A DNA stretch of 64,000 nucleotides from Streptomyces sp. NBC_01803 (GTDB taxonomy: Bacteria; Actinomycetota; Actinomycetes; Streptomycetales; Streptomycetaceae), in assembly GCF_035917415.1 (NCBI RefSeq), contig NZ_CP109073.1:4820501-4884500 (forward strand). Reading direction: 5' to 3'. Position numbers and translations under genes: made by a program. Positions 26,062-35,193 of the stretch are shown in pieces (position 1 is the first letter of the stretch; each line of letters begins with the position of its first letter). The notes beneath the pieces are model-generated. The model saw only the letters and a program-made list of their open reading frames with translations, searched no databases and was not told where the DNA came from.

Positions 26062-26988
26062 ATGGCTCTCGGGATTCCCAGCACGATGATAGGAAGGGCA
26101 CAGACGGTGCGCGAGCTGCTCGCGGCCGGCGAGCGCTCCTTCTCCTTCGAGTTCACCCCACCCAGGACCGAGCAGGGCGAGCGCACGCTGTGGAACGCGA
26201 TCCGCAGGGTCGAGGCCGCCGGGCCGACGTTCGTCTCCGTCACCTACGGTGCCGGGGGCTCGTCGCGGGAGCGGACCGTGCGCGCCACCGAGCGGATCGC
26301 CACCGAGACGACGCTCACCCCCGTCGCGCACCTGACCGCCGTGAACCATTCGGTGGCCGAGCTGCGCAACATCATCGGCCAGTACGCGGGCGCCGGCATC
26401 AGGAACATGCTGGCGCTGCGCGGCGACCCGCCGGGCGACCCGATGGGCGAGTGGGCGCGGCACCCCGAGGGCGTCACGTACGCGGCCGAGCTGGTCAGCC
26501 TCATCAAGGAGTCGGGGGACTTCTGCGTCGGCGTGGCGGCCTTCCCCGAGATGCACCCCAGGTCGACGGACTGGGAGACCGACATCCGGCACTTCGTCGC
26601 CAAGTGCCGCGCGGGCGCGGACTACGCGCTCACCCAGATGTTCTTCTACCCCGAGGACTACCTGCGGTTGCGCGACCGGGTGGCGGCGGCGGGTTGTGAC
26701 ACGCCGATCATCCCCGAGGTCATGCCGATCACGAGCGTGCGGCAGATCGAGCGCTTCACACAGCTCAGCAACGCGACGTTTCCCCCTGAGTTGGAAAGGC
26801 GCATCCTCGCGGTCAAAGACGACCCGTTGGCTGTACGCTCGGTCGGGATCGAGTTCGCCACGGAGTTGTGCGCGGAGTTGATGGACGAAGACATCCCAGG
26901 GCTGCACTTCATCACGCTGAACACGTCGGCACACTCGACGGCGACGCTCGACGTCTATCGGAACCTGGGCTTGCACCAACGCACTTAG
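26062..26988 (+). CDS. metF: 5,10-methylenetetrahydrofolate reductase
   Basis: A 308-residue FAD enzyme that makes 5-methyl-THF for methionine synthesis. Signatures are [57 protein letters not shown] and IIPEVMPIT. The first ATG (26062) lies 6 bases after TAACCT (26050-26055) and has no ribosome binding site, so a leaderless start is likely. A second in-frame ATG at 26086 is the alternative. Confidence 0.93.
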   Translation: MALGIPSTMIGRAQTVRELLAAGERSFSFEFTPPRTEQGERTLWNAIRRVEAAGPTFVSVTYGAGGSSRERTVRATERIATETTLTPVAHLTAVNHSVAELRNIIGQYAGAGIRNMLALRGDPPGDPMGEWARHPEGVTYAAELVSLIKESGDFCVGVAAFPEMHPRSTDWETDIRHFVAKCRAGADYALTQMFFYPEDYLRLRDRVAAAGCDTPIIPEVMPITSVRQIERFTQLSNATFPPELERRILAVKDDPLAVRSVGIEFATELCAELMDEDIPGLHFITLNTSAHSTATLDVYRNLGLHQRT

Positions 26989-27010
26989 ACCGTTGCGGAG
27001 AGGGGCGTAC

Positions 27011-27808
27011 ATGGGCTGGACGGTCCTCTACATCGCGTTCGGGATTGTGGCCCTGTGGCTGCTCGGTGAAGTCCTGCTCCAGTACAAGGCGCGGCTGCGC
27101 TGGCGTCTGCTGGCGTTCTCCGGCTTCCTCGGTGTGGTGCTCGGTGTGCTGATGTCCTCGGTGTTCGTGATCGCGCTGGGCACGATCGCCTTCGCGACCG
27201 GCCAGACGTTCGTGACGCTGTCCTTCCGGCGCGGCTTCTCCACCGGCTGGGCGCTGGGCGGCAAGCCCGGCACCAGCAGGCGCCGCCGCCCGGGCCGCTC
27301 GGCCGCCGCCCCGATGAGCCCCGCGCCGCCGGTGCCGCCGCTCCCGGACGCCGCACCGGACATGACGCAGGAGATGACGCTGGGGCTCGGCCCGGAGCCG
27401 GGCGACGACACCCCGGCCGGAGGCTTCGAGGCGTACGCGGCCGACGAGATATACGCCGAGCAGCGGCCCCACGGGCCGGAGCCGGTCGCGGCGGGCGATT
27501 ACGCGGCGGCCGATCCGTACCAGCAGGAGACTTACGACCCGGCCGCCTCCTACGCGGACCCGTACACCGTGGTGGCCGACGCCCAGCCCTGGGACGAGTA
27601 CGCGGCGGCACCGCAGCACACGACGACGTACGCGACGGACTACCCGTACTACCAGGAGACCCCGCCCGGCGGTGTCTGGATGCCGCACCAGCGCGAGACG
27701 GCTCCGCAGGAGACGGACGGATACGGCTACCCGCCGCCGGAGGAGCACCCGCAGCAGGGCGGCTACGACCCGTCGGGCTACTACTACACGGACGACCAGC
27801 GGTACTGA
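27011..27808 (+). CDS. membrane protein with Tyr/Gln-rich C-terminal tail
   Basis: A 265-residue protein conserved downstream of metF in Streptomyces but not functionally assigned. Two or three hydrophobic helices occupy residues 1-75 (TVLYIAFGIVALWLLGEVLL, SGFLGVVLGVLMSSVFVIAL). A basic stretch (SRRRRPGRSAAA) follows, and then a long disordered tail rich in Tyr, Pro, Gln and Asp up to DQRY. The tail is probably cytoplasmic. ATG 27011 is preferred over an upstream GTG. The dispersed repeat copy B begins right at its stop codon. Confidence 0.75.
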   Translation: MGWTVLYIAFGIVALWLLGEVLLQYKARLRWRLLAFSGFLGVVLGVLMSSVFVIALGTIAFATGQTFVTLSFRRGFSTGWALGGKPGTSRRRRPGRSAAAPMSPAPPVPPLPDAAPDMTQEMTLGLGPEPGDDTPAGGFEAYAADEIYAEQRPHGPEPVAAGDYAAADPYQQETYDPAASYADPYTVVADAQPWDEYAAAPQHTTTYATDYPYYQETPPGGVWMPHQRETAPQETDGYGYPPPEEHPQQGGYDPSGYYYTDDQRY

Positions 27809-27991
27809 AGCGTGTGCGGGACCGCCGGATGGCCGTCGATCCCCTTCCGGGACGCCTTCGAGAGCAGGTCGACAGCCACGCCACATCGGCACATAAGGGG
27901 CTGGGCGTCACCTTCGATCATGGCCGGAATGGTGCCTCTGCCGGCTTCCGCGACGCGCTTGAGGAGCCGCCTTCCAAGGCGGCGTCCGGCC
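27807..27991 (+). repeat. dispersed repeat, copy B of two
   Basis: Matches the minus strand of 7915-8100 along its whole length, best in the last 86 bases (68 identities by eye). It starts at the stop codon of the preceding membrane-protein gene. A plus-strand frame from 27814 encodes DHGRN, GFRD and PSKAASG, shared with copy A, but no known family. On the minus strand the shared pieces are LKRVAEA and IPA. Confidence 0.6.
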
Positions 27992-28235
27992 TCGTCGAAG
28001 ACGGGCACCGAGGGCCTTCCCCGCGGATCTGACGGGGGCGATCCGCTCCCCGCGCCGGCTCCGCGCGGCCGGGCACCCGGCGAGCGCGCCCGGAGCGGGA
28101 GCGGAACACCAGGGGCCGAGGCGGTCGTCAGCCGCCACGCGCGTGTGCGGCCACGTACGAGCCGCGATCCGCCGCCTCGCCGGCCGGGTGTCCGGAGGAG
28201 CCCCGGCCTGTCCACGGGGACCTGGAGAGCGGGCC
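27992..28235. other. non-coding remainder of a gene-poor gap
   Basis: GC-rich sequence downstream of the desaturase gene and of repeat copy B. It has several imperfect hairpins but no strong terminator, gene or further repeat that I can see. Confidence 0.5.
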
Positions 28236-29651
28236 CTAGTACGAGCCGCGCCAGTCCGGGCCCTCGACGATCAGGCCGGCGGCCAGCGCGCCGGACATGC
28301 CCGTGTGCGCCAGGCCGCCGCCGGGGTGGGCCAGGCCGCCGGCCCGGTAAGCGCCGGGCAGGCGGCCGGTGTTGGGGGCCGACAGGAACGCGCCGGACCG
28401 GCCCGCGAGGGCGGGGGGCGCGATCGTGCCGCCCGGCACGCCCGTCTGGCGCTCGACGTCGACCGGCGTGCGGGCCTCGTGCCACAGGATTCTCGGCCGC
28501 AGGCCGAGACCGGCCGTGTCGGCGGCGGTCAGCAGCCGTTCGGTGAAGTCCTCGGCCGTGCCGGGGGCCGTCCAGTCCACCGGGCCCGTGCCCACCGCCG
28601 GGACCAGCGCGGACAGCACCGCCGTCTCGTGGTCCGGGCCGGGGCGCAGCGACGGGTCGTCGGGGCGGAGCACGGAGACCGTCAGGCCCTCGGCGTGCAG
28701 CAGCGTGCGGTGCGGCGTGCCGGCCGGGCGCGCGCCGCGCAGCGCCAGCAGGAGCGTGAACCGGCTGGCGCCGGACGGCGGTTGCCCGACGCCCGCCGCC
28801 GCCCACACCACCGAGTCGGCCGACAGCCGCGTGCCGTCGTCCAGTTCGACGCCCGCCGCGCGGCCGTCGACCGCCAGCATCCGGGCGGCCGGCGCCCCGA
28901 ACACGAACTCCACGCCCCGGTCCAGGCAGCGCCTGTACACGGCGTCGGCCAGCGCCCGCATCCCGCCGGCCGGGTACCAGGTGCCGAACGTCTGCTCCGC
29001 GTAGGCGAGGATCGCCGCGCCGGCCGGGGACGTCGCGGGGTCGCAGCCGTAGTCCTGGACGACGCCGGTCAGCATCGCGGCCAGCCGCGGGTCGCGCAGC
29101 TCGCGGCGGGCCAGTCCGGCCAGGGCCGGGGCCTGCGCGCGGCGGCGGAGGGGGCCGCGGGGGAGGGCGGGGAAGGGGTCGTCGGCGAACGGGGCCAGCC
29201 GGTGGGGGTCCGTCAGCGGCTCCTCCAGCAGCGGGCGGCGGGTCGCCTCCCACGTCTGCCGGGCGCGGCCGAGGAGGTCGGCCCAGCGCCCGCCGGAACC
29301 GGCGCCGAGGGCCGCGTCCAGCGCCTGGCGCACACCGCCGAGGGCGGCGGGCAGCAGAACGGCGGTGCCGTCGGCGAAGCGGTGTTCCACCGCCGGATCC
29401 ACCCGGGTGAGGCAGACGCACTCGGCCAGCTCTTCCCGGCCGGTCTTGATGAAGAGATCCCGCCAGACGGCGGGGAAGTGGAGCAGCCCGGGACCGGTGT
29501 CGAACGCGAACCCGTCGCGCTCCCGGCGGCCCAGCGCGCCGCCGTGGGTGTCGCCGCGCTCGACCACCGTCACCCGGTGGCCCGCCGTGGCCAGCCGGGC
29601 GGCGGCAGCCATGGCGCCCATGCCGGCGCCGACCACCACGATGCGTGCCAT
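28236..29651 (-). CDS. CrtI-like FAD-dependent phytoene desaturase/dehydrogenase family protein
   Basis: A 471-residue flavoprotein. The dinucleotide fold is at the very start (MARIVVVGAGMGAMAAAARLATAGHRVTVVE is the region; key glycines in GAGMGAM), and the C-terminal CrtI signature region reads GGLAHPGGGLAHTGMSGALAA. The family covers phytoene desaturases and uncharacterised relatives. No carotenoid synthase or cyclase gene is nearby, so a carotenoid role is only one possibility. It starts 12 bases after the TetR gene's stop on the same strand, so the two probably form an operon. Confidence 0.8.
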   Translation of the reverse strand: MARIVVVGAGMGAMAAAARLATAGHRVTVVERGDTHGGALGRRERDGFAFDTGPGLLHFPAVWRDLFIKTGREELAECVCLTRVDPAVEHRFADGTAVLLPAALGGVRQALDAALGAGSGGRWADLLGRARQTWEATRRPLLEEPLTDPHRLAPFADDPFPALPRGPLRRRAQAPALAGLARRELRDPRLAAMLTGVVQDYGCDPATSPAGAAILAYAEQTFGTWYPAGGMRALADAVYRRCLDRGVEFVFGAPAARMLAVDGRAAGVELDDGTRLSADSVVWAAAGVGQPPSGASRFTLLLALRGARPAGTPHRTLLHAEGLTVSVLRPDDPSLRPGPDHETAVLSALVPAVGTGPVDWTAPGTAEDFTERLLTAADTAGLGLRPRILWHEARTPVDVERQTGVPGGTIAPPALAGRSGAFLSAPNTGRLPGAYRAGGLAHPGGGLAHTGMSGALAAGLIVEGPDWRGSY

Positions 29652-29662
29652 GGGCCGAAACC

Positions 29663-30277
29663 TTACCCGGAGCCCCTGGTGAGGCCGCCTCGGAGCAGGG
29701 GGGAGAGGGCGGTGCGCACGTCCTCTAAGGAACGGCCGGGGTGGAAGGACTGCCAGTCGAGCGCGCCGACGACCACCATCCCGACCAGCGCGCCCGCCGT
29801 GATCTGGATGTCGAGCGCGCCGCTGAACTCGCCGGACTTCACGCCCTCCTGGAGCACTTCCTCGATCACCCCGGACAACTGCCGGTGCACATCGAGGAGA
29901 GTGGGCTGCCAGGAGCGGTTCGTGCGCCACTGCTCGGCCACGAGCAGTCGCGTGAAGTCCGGCTGGGATATGACGAAGTCGAGGCCGGCCGCCGCCATCG
30001 CCTCCAGGGCGTCGGCCGCGCCGCCGCCCTCGGCGAACGCCGACCGGGCGGCCGTGCGCAGCGTCTCGGTCAGGGGCGCGACGCCGTCGCGGAGGAGGTC
30101 TTCGAACAGCTCGGTCTTGCTCGCGAAGTTGTAGTAGACCGTGCCCTTGGCCACGCCCGCCCGTTCGGCGATCTGGTCGACGGTGGTGGAGGAGAAGCCC
30201 TGTTCGGCGATGAGGGTGACGGCCGCGTCGTAGAGGCGCTGCCGGGTCGCACCGCGCCGGGTGCTCGTGGGTGTCAT
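29663..30277 (-). CDS. TetR-family transcriptional regulator
   Basis: A 204-residue regulator. The N-terminal helix-turn-helix reads LIAEQGFSSTTVDQIAERAG, followed by VAKGTVYYNFASKTELFEDLL. The C-terminal ligand domain is helical with no recognisable ligand. ATG 30277 follows GGAG at a suitable distance. The frame continues to 30337 without similarity. It is co-directional with the desaturase-like gene 12 bases downstream and likely controls itself and that gene. Confidence 0.88.
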   Translation of the reverse strand: MTPTSTRRGATRQRLYDAAVTLIAEQGFSSTTVDQIAERAGVAKGTVYYNFASKTELFEDLLRDGVAPLTETLRTAARSAFAEGGGAADALEAMAAAGLDFVISQPDFTRLLVAEQWRTNRSWQPTLLDVHRQLSGVIEEVLQEGVKSGEFSGALDIQITAGALVGMVVVGALDWQSFHPGRSLEDVRTALSPLLRGGLTRGSG

Positions 30278-30400
30278 GGGGGGATTCTCCACCGGGGCCA
30301 CCGCCGCGGCGCACTCCGGAGGAATTGTCAGTGCCATGGCTCACCATGTGCACAGACGCGCATACCGCGCAGAATCGTCGCACCTTTACGGAGGTTCGTC

Positions 30401-30895
30401 ATGACCGGACTCCCGACCGATGTGCACCCCGTGCCGCGCCGGGTGCCCCCGACGCCCGCCGCCCTCGACCTCCTCGCGCAGGCCGAGCGCGGTCTGGGCG
30501 AGGCGGCCTCGCTGTCCGACCCCGGCGAGGCGTACGTGGCGGCCCACCTGGCCGCCTTGCGCGCCGCCGCGGCCGTGCTCGCCGTGCGTGGCCGGCCCGA
30601 GCCGACGGCCCGTGGCCGGCGCCGGATCCGCAGCGTGTGGGAGGTGCTGCCGGAGATAGCGCCCGAGCTGGCCGAGTGGAGCGTGCTGTTCGCCGCGAGC
30701 GCCGAGCGGCGGGCCCGGATAGAGGCGGGCATCCGCGGGGTGGCCACCCGTGGTGACGCGGACGACCTGCGCCGGGCGGGCGGCTTCTTCCTGCGCCTGG
30801 TCGAGGAGATGCTGCTGCGTCGGCCGGTGCCGCGGCCGGACCGCCTGGGCGGTCCCACGCCGTCGGAGTCCGGGGGCGGGTCCGCCGCGAAGTAG
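30401..30895 (+). CDS. SAV_6107-family HEPN-domain protein
   Basis: A 164-residue all-helical protein of the HEPN type named after a S. avermitilis gene in this same neighbourhood. The core helices are LDLLAQAERGLGEAA, YVAAHLAALRAAAAVLAV and the later FFLRLVEEMLLR. HEPN proteins often bind nucleotides or act as RNases, but the Rx4-6H catalytic motif is not apparent here, so activity is doubtful. The ATG follows ACGGAGG. The disordered C-terminus is rich in Pro and Ser. Likely co-transcribed with the methyltransferase gene 79 bases on. Confidence 0.75.
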   Translation: MTGLPTDVHPVPRRVPPTPAALDLLAQAERGLGEAASLSDPGEAYVAAHLAALRAAAAVLAVRGRPEPTARGRRRIRSVWEVLPEIAPELAEWSVLFAASAERRARIEAGIRGVATRGDADDLRRAGGFFLRLVEEMLLRRPVPRPDRLGGPTPSESGGGSAAK

Positions 30896-30974
30896 GGTGG
30901 TGAAGCCCGCTCCACCGGGCACGCCGCACGCACGTAGCGGCCATCGCACACCGCGCACCGAGGAGCCACCCGCC

Positions 30975-31772
30975 ATGCCGTCACAGCCGAGGGTCCGTGC
31001 CGCGGGGGGACCGTTGTCGGGTCCGCACGCCGTGCTGCGCGCGGGCGTGGTGTGGGAGGTGCTGCGCGAGGCGCTGCGGCATCGCGCCGAAGCCGCGGCG
31101 AGGCCGACGCTCGACGTGCTGGACCTGGGCGGGGGCAGCGGGCGTTTCGCCGTCCCCGTGGCCGGGCTCGGGCATCGCGTCACCGTGGTGGACCCCAGCC
31201 CGGACGCGCTCTTCGCCCTGGAGCGGCGGGCCGCCGAGGAAGGCGTGGCCGACCGTGTGGGCGGTGTGCAGGGGGACACGCAGGACCTGCTCGACGTCGT
31301 CGGCCGCGCAGGATACGACATGGTGCTCTGCCACGGCGTGCTGGAGCGGGTGGACGACCCGGCCGTGGCGCTGCGGGCCGTGACCGGCGTGTTGCGCCGC
31401 ACGGGCGGCACGCTGAGCCTGCTCGCGGCCGGGGTGGGCGGCGCGGTGCTCGCGCGGGCGCTGGCCGGGCGCTTCACGGAAGCCAGGCACGCGCTGGCGG
31501 ACCCGGCCGGACGTTGGGGCGCGGCGGACCCGGTGCCGCAGCGGTTCACCGTGGCGGAGCTCACATCGCTGGTGGCCGGGGCGGGGCTGGTCCCCGGCGA
31601 GGTGCACGGCGTCCGCATCTTCGCCGATCTGGTGCCGGGGTCGCTGGTCGACACCGAGCCCGACGCGCTCCAGGCGCTGACCCGGCTGGAGACGGAGGCC
31701 GCCGCGCGGCCCGCCTTTCAGGCCATCGCAGGTCAGCTTCATGTGTTGGCCGAGCTTCCGGGCGACCAGTAG
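30975..31772 (+). CDS. class I SAM-dependent methyltransferase
   Basis: A 265-residue Rossmann-fold methyltransferase. Motif I is VLDLGGGSGRFAVP, the acidic end of strand 2 is VTVVDPSPDAL, and the post-motif region is DMVLCHGVLERVDDP. It resembles the SmtA/UbiE branch. The C-terminal half holds FTVAELTSLVAGAGL, typical of small-molecule methyltransferases. Substrate is unknown. A GAGGAGCC ribosome binding site precedes ATG 30975. Confidence 0.85.
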   Translation: MPSQPRVRAAGGPLSGPHAVLRAGVVWEVLREALRHRAEAAARPTLDVLDLGGGSGRFAVPVAGLGHRVTVVDPSPDALFALERRAAEEGVADRVGGVQGDTQDLLDVVGRAGYDMVLCHGVLERVDDPAVALRAVTGVLRRTGGTLSLLAAGVGGAVLARALAGRFTEARHALADPAGRWGAADPVPQRFTVAELTSLVAGAGLVPGEVHGVRIFADLVPGSLVDTEPDALQALTRLETEAAARPAFQAIAGQLHVLAELPGDQ

Positions 31773-31816
31773 CGCGCTTCCTCGTATCATCAGGGAAGAG
31801 CCCTGCGGCATGATCC

Positions 31817-31860
31817 TGGGCCCGCGAGGGAAAGTCTTTTTCATCCCCCGCGGGGCCTGG
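31817..31860 (+). terminator. probable terminator after the methyltransferase gene
   Basis: Imperfect stem GGGCCCGCGAGGGA / TCCCCCGCGGGGCC (12 of 14 pairs) with a T-rich loop. Confidence 0.5.
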
Positions 31861-31978
31861 AAGCCGGGTGTGGTGGGCGAAATTGGCGTACAGGGGTGGG
31901 TTTCACAGGGAGGCATCCCTGCCTATCCTTGAAGAGTCGGATCGGGTCGCCACCGCGACCGACGAGTAGGAGGACTCC

Positions 31979-32377
31979 GTGCCGCTCTCGGACCACGAGC
32001 AGCGCATGCTCGAACAGATGGAGCGCGCGCTGTACGCCGAAGATCCCAAATTCGCGACAGCTCTTGAGGGCACCGAGCTGCGCACCTATACCCGCAAGCG
32101 GGTCTATCAGGCGATCGTCGGCTTCCTGGTGGGCATCAGCCTCCTCATGGGGGGCATGGTCGCCCAGTTCATCGCCCTCAGCGTGGTGGGATTCCTGGTC
32201 ATGCTCGGCTGCGCCGTCGTCGCCGTGACCGGCTGGCGCAGGACGCCGCCGGCCGGTGCCACCCCGCCCCGCACGGCCGGCTCGGGCCGTCGGCAGCCGC
32301 GTCAGCGGCAGCGCCGTTCGATGATGACCCGGATCGAGGAGCGCTGGCAGCGACGCCGCGAAGAGCGGGACGACTGA
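31979..32377 (+). CDS. DUF3040 small membrane protein
   Basis: A 132-residue protein of the actinobacterial DUF3040 family. The characteristic N-terminus PLSDHEQRMLEQMERALYAEDPKFA is followed by two close membrane helices (about 46-64 and 66-84) and a strongly basic tail (RRQPRQRQRRS, RWQRRREERDD). The function is unknown. GTG 31979 follows AGGAGG. Family members are commonly found near the dcw cluster in actinobacteria, as here. Confidence 0.88.
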   Translation: MPLSDHEQRMLEQMERALYAEDPKFATALEGTELRTYTRKRVYQAIVGFLVGISLLMGGMVAQFIALSVVGFLVMLGCAVVAVTGWRRTPPAGATPPRTAGSGRRQPRQRQRRSMMTRIEERWQRRREERDD

Positions 32378-32386
32378 CACATCAGA

Positions 32387-32432
32387 CATGAGCGAGGGGC
32401 CGCCCGGATCTCCGGGCGGCCCCTCGCTCATG
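32387..32432. terminator. strong bidirectional terminator
   Basis: A 22-bp perfect inverted repeat beginning CATGAGCGAGGGGCCGCC, with a 2-base centre, just after the DUF3040 stop and between convergent genes. Confidence 0.85.
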
Positions 32433-32694
32433 CACTCGCCCGCCGCCCGCGAGCCGTCGCTCCGGGCGGGCGTGGGACTCACCGCCGGGGGGCGGGCCGC
32501 GAGGTGCGTCAGCGGTGTCCCCGGCCGGACGGCGGTGCCGTCCCGGCGCTCGGGTCGCCGCCGGCAGCCGTCCCGTGCGACGCGCGTGTCGCGGATGAGT
32601 CGCCGCATGCGCAGGGTGTGGATGAGCCGGTGCGTGCGGGGCGCTGCACGACGGCGGGTCCGTCCCGCGGCTCCCTGCCGTGCCACGGGGGGTG
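32433..32694. other. gap between convergent genes, no gene seen
   Basis: About 260 bases downstream of the transglutaminase-like gene. Minus-strand frames are open through it, but they are Arg/Pro-rich continuations without a start signal or recognisable family. Nothing else is apparent. Confidence 0.5.
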
Positions 32695-35157
32695 TCAGGC
32701 TCGGCGCCGGGGGAGGTGGGTTGTCAGGCGGGTCAGGCGGGCCTTCAGCCGGGTGGTGGCGGTGATTCGGCGGTCCGTCGCCGCTCGCGTCACCCGCTGG
32801 ACGGAGCGGGGCAGCAGCAGTGCTCGTAGCCGGGTGAGCCGTCCCGCGCCGTCGCGCAGTCCGTTCCGCGCCGTGCGTACGTCGTGGACGAGCCGTCGCT
32901 CCGGGCGGGCCCCGTGCGGGGCGTACAGCTCCTCCTCCACGGCCACCGCCACCCGCGCCACCGCCTCGGCCGGTTCGCCGGTCAGTCCGGCCACCCGCAC
33001 GATGCGCTGCGCGGCCTGTCTCGGCGTCTCCGACGCCAGGGGCGTGATGCCGTGGTCCCAGGCACTGTCCATCAGCTCGCGCCAGGCCGGCAGCGGTCCC
33101 GCGTCGGGCAGGAGTCGCTGTGCCCTGACCCGGGAGCGCCACAGCAGCGGGCCGACCGCCAGGCAGCTGGCCAGCAGCCCGCCGCCGGTCCAGATCACCG
33201 GCCAGACCGGCAGCCCCGCCTCGTCCGTGTCGTCCTCCGGGGTCCGGGGCCGGTCCTCGCAGTCGCCGTCAGCTGGGTCGCACCGGTCCGGCGCGTCGGC
33301 CGAGGGGCTGGGCGCGGGCTGCGAGGGGCTCGGCTCGGCGTCCCCGGGCTCGTCCGGGCCGTTCCGGCCCGGCTCCCGGCCCTCGGGCCGGCTGTACGGG
33401 GGGAGGCTGCCCTGGCCGGGCGTGGGCTCGAAGCGGACCCAGCCCACGCCCTCGAAGTACAGCTCGGGCCAGGCGTGCGCGTTGTGTATGCCCACCTCGT
33501 AGCTGCCGTCGGGCTGCCGGACGCCCGGCGTGAAGCCGACCGCCACCTGGGCCGGGATGCCCAGCGTGCGGGCCATGGCGGCCATGGTGAAGGCGAAGTG
33601 GACGCAGAACCCCTCCCGGTCCTCCAGGAACCTGGCGATCGCCTCGGTGCCGGTGCCCGACTCCACGTCGGTGTCGTAGCGGAAGCCGCCCCCGCGGGTG
33701 AACCAGGTCTGGAGCGCGACGGCGCGCTCGTAGTCGTCGGCGGCCTCCGTGGTGACCTCCTGTGCCGTCCGGTGGACCACCGCGGGCAGGTCCTCCGGGA
33801 CCCGCGTGTAGTACTCGGTGATCTCCGGCGCCGGCTCCGGCGCGTCGGAGAGCTGCGCGGCGGTGGGCGCCACCAGCAGATGCCGCACCTCGTAGGTGCG
33901 GCCCTGCGTGGACAACCCGCCACCGCCCGCCACCAGCGTCTGCGAGCCCCGGTCGAAGAGCCAGTCGCCGTCCGTCTCGATCCACTGGGCGGGATACGGA
34001 ACGGGCAGCGACGTCTGCCGGTAGGTGTCCTCCGCCTCGATCACGGTGGACACCTCGGTCGTCGGCACGGTGGCCGTCAGCCCGAACACCGGCCACGGCG
34101 GCGCGGGCGGCGTGGCCTCGTGCCGCTGCGAGGAGCGCCACTCCGTGCCGTCGAACTCGTCGAGCGCCACCAGCCGCAGATACGTCTCCGACGGCTGCGG
34201 GCTGTCGGTGCGGTAGGTGAGGAGGCGCTGGTTCTGCGGCCGGTTGAGCTGGTCCTGGAGCGCGATCACCGGGTTCACCGAGGTGACCGCCGCCGAGCCG
34301 CCCGAGCCCGGGCCGTCCTCGCCGTCCAGGTCGAACAGCCCTCCGCCCAGCGACGGCAGCAGTGACGGCGCGAACACCGCGACGCCGAGTGTCACCGCGC
34401 CGATCCGGCGGCCCGCCCGCCCCCGGGGCCCGGCGGTCGGCCCGTGGTCGTTCGGCGCCATCCGGCGTCCGTGTCCAGGCCCGGTGAAGAAGCGGCCCCA
34501 CCGGCCCAGCCGGTCCCGCCCCTCGGTCAGCAGCAGCACCAGATAGCCGGCCGCCGCGGCCACGAAGTACGGCCAGCCCGCGTCCTCCTGGGCGACTCCG
34601 GCGGCCACCGAGTACAGCGCGAGCAGCGGCAGCCCGGCCGAGGCCGCGCTGCGCAGGGTCACCGCGAGCAGATCGACCAGCAGCCCGATGAGCAGCACGC
34701 CGCCGAAGACCAGCAGCATGATGCCGTCGGTCGCCGGAGCGGGCGCCGGGTAGTCGCCGATGTCCTCCGCGCCGGCCGTCATCAGCCGGCCGAAGTGGTC
34801 GAAAGCCGACGGCCCCGGCAGCAGGCCGGCCACCGTGTACTCCCGGGCGCACACGAGGGTGAGCAGCAGCAGCGACACCAGCGCCTGCGCCCCGACGGCC
34901 ACGGCCGCGGGCACCCCGCGCCAGCGCGTGAGCATCCCGGCGGCCGTCTGCGCGGTGAGTAGGAGTCCGGCCCGGAGCAGCCAGTCCGCGCCGTCGATCA
35001 GCGGCAGCAGCGCCCCGGCCGCGGCCAGCGTGGCCAGCCACGCGGCGCAGGCGATGCGTACCCTGCCGTCCATCAGGCCGTTCATCTCCCCGTCCATCTC
35101 ATCCGGCTCATCCGGCCCATCCGCTCCGGCCGGCCCGTCCGGCTCCCACGACCACAC
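32695..35157 (-). CDS. TgpA-type membrane transglutaminase-like protein (DUF3488 + transglutaminase core)
   Basis: An 820-residue membrane protein. It has six or so helices in the first ~230 residues, then a large domain with a transglutaminase-like core. The catalytic Cys is in REGFCVHFAF, the His in NAHAWPELYF, and the acidic residue follows in RFEPTPGQG. A Pro-rich acidic linker, one more helix (VWPVIWTGGGLLASCLAVG) and a cytoplasmic tail follow. It is third in a MoxR-DUF58-TgpA set. The start is uncertain: GTG 35157 or ATGs at 35097, 35085 and 35073. Confidence 0.85.
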   Translation of the reverse strand: MWSWEPDGPAGADGPDEPDEMDGEMNGLMDGRVRIACAAWLATLAAAGALLPLIDGADWLLRAGLLLTAQTAAGMLTRWRGVPAAVAVGAQALVSLLLLTLVCAREYTVAGLLPGPSAFDHFGRLMTAGAEDIGDYPAPAPATDGIMLLVFGGVLLIGLLVDLLAVTLRSAASAGLPLLALYSVAAGVAQEDAGWPYFVAAAAGYLVLLLTEGRDRLGRWGRFFTGPGHGRRMAPNDHGPTAGPRGRAGRRIGAVTLGVAVFAPSLLPSLGGGLFDLDGEDGPGSGGSAAVTSVNPVIALQDQLNRPQNQRLLTYRTDSPQPSETYLRLVALDEFDGTEWRSSQRHEATPPAPPWPVFGLTATVPTTEVSTVIEAEDTYRQTSLPVPYPAQWIETDGDWLFDRGSQTLVAGGGGLSTQGRTYEVRHLLVAPTAAQLSDAPEPAPEITEYYTRVPEDLPAVVHRTAQEVTTEAADDYERAVALQTWFTRGGGFRYDTDVESGTGTEAIARFLEDREGFCVHFAFTMAAMARTLGIPAQVAVGFTPGVRQPDGSYEVGIHNAHAWPELYFEGVGWVRFEPTPGQGSLPPYSRPEGREPGRNGPDEPGDAEPSPSQPAPSPSADAPDRCDPADGDCEDRPRTPEDDTDEAGLPVWPVIWTGGGLLASCLAVGPLLWRSRVRAQRLLPDAGPLPAWRELMDSAWDHGITPLASETPRQAAQRIVRVAGLTGEPAEAVARVAVAVEEELYAPHGARPERRLVHDVRTARNGLRDGAGRLTRLRALLLPRSVQRVTRAATDRRITATTRLKARLTRLTTHLPRRRA

Positions 35158-35193
35158 CGGCTCCCGCGGTCCCCACCCGGCCCGTCCGGCCGC

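Noticed and set aside
32433..32694. Small minus-strand gene between the DUF3040 and transglutaminase genes
   Set aside because: Open frames exist but have no ribosome binding site, no recognisable family, and lie downstream of a terminator.
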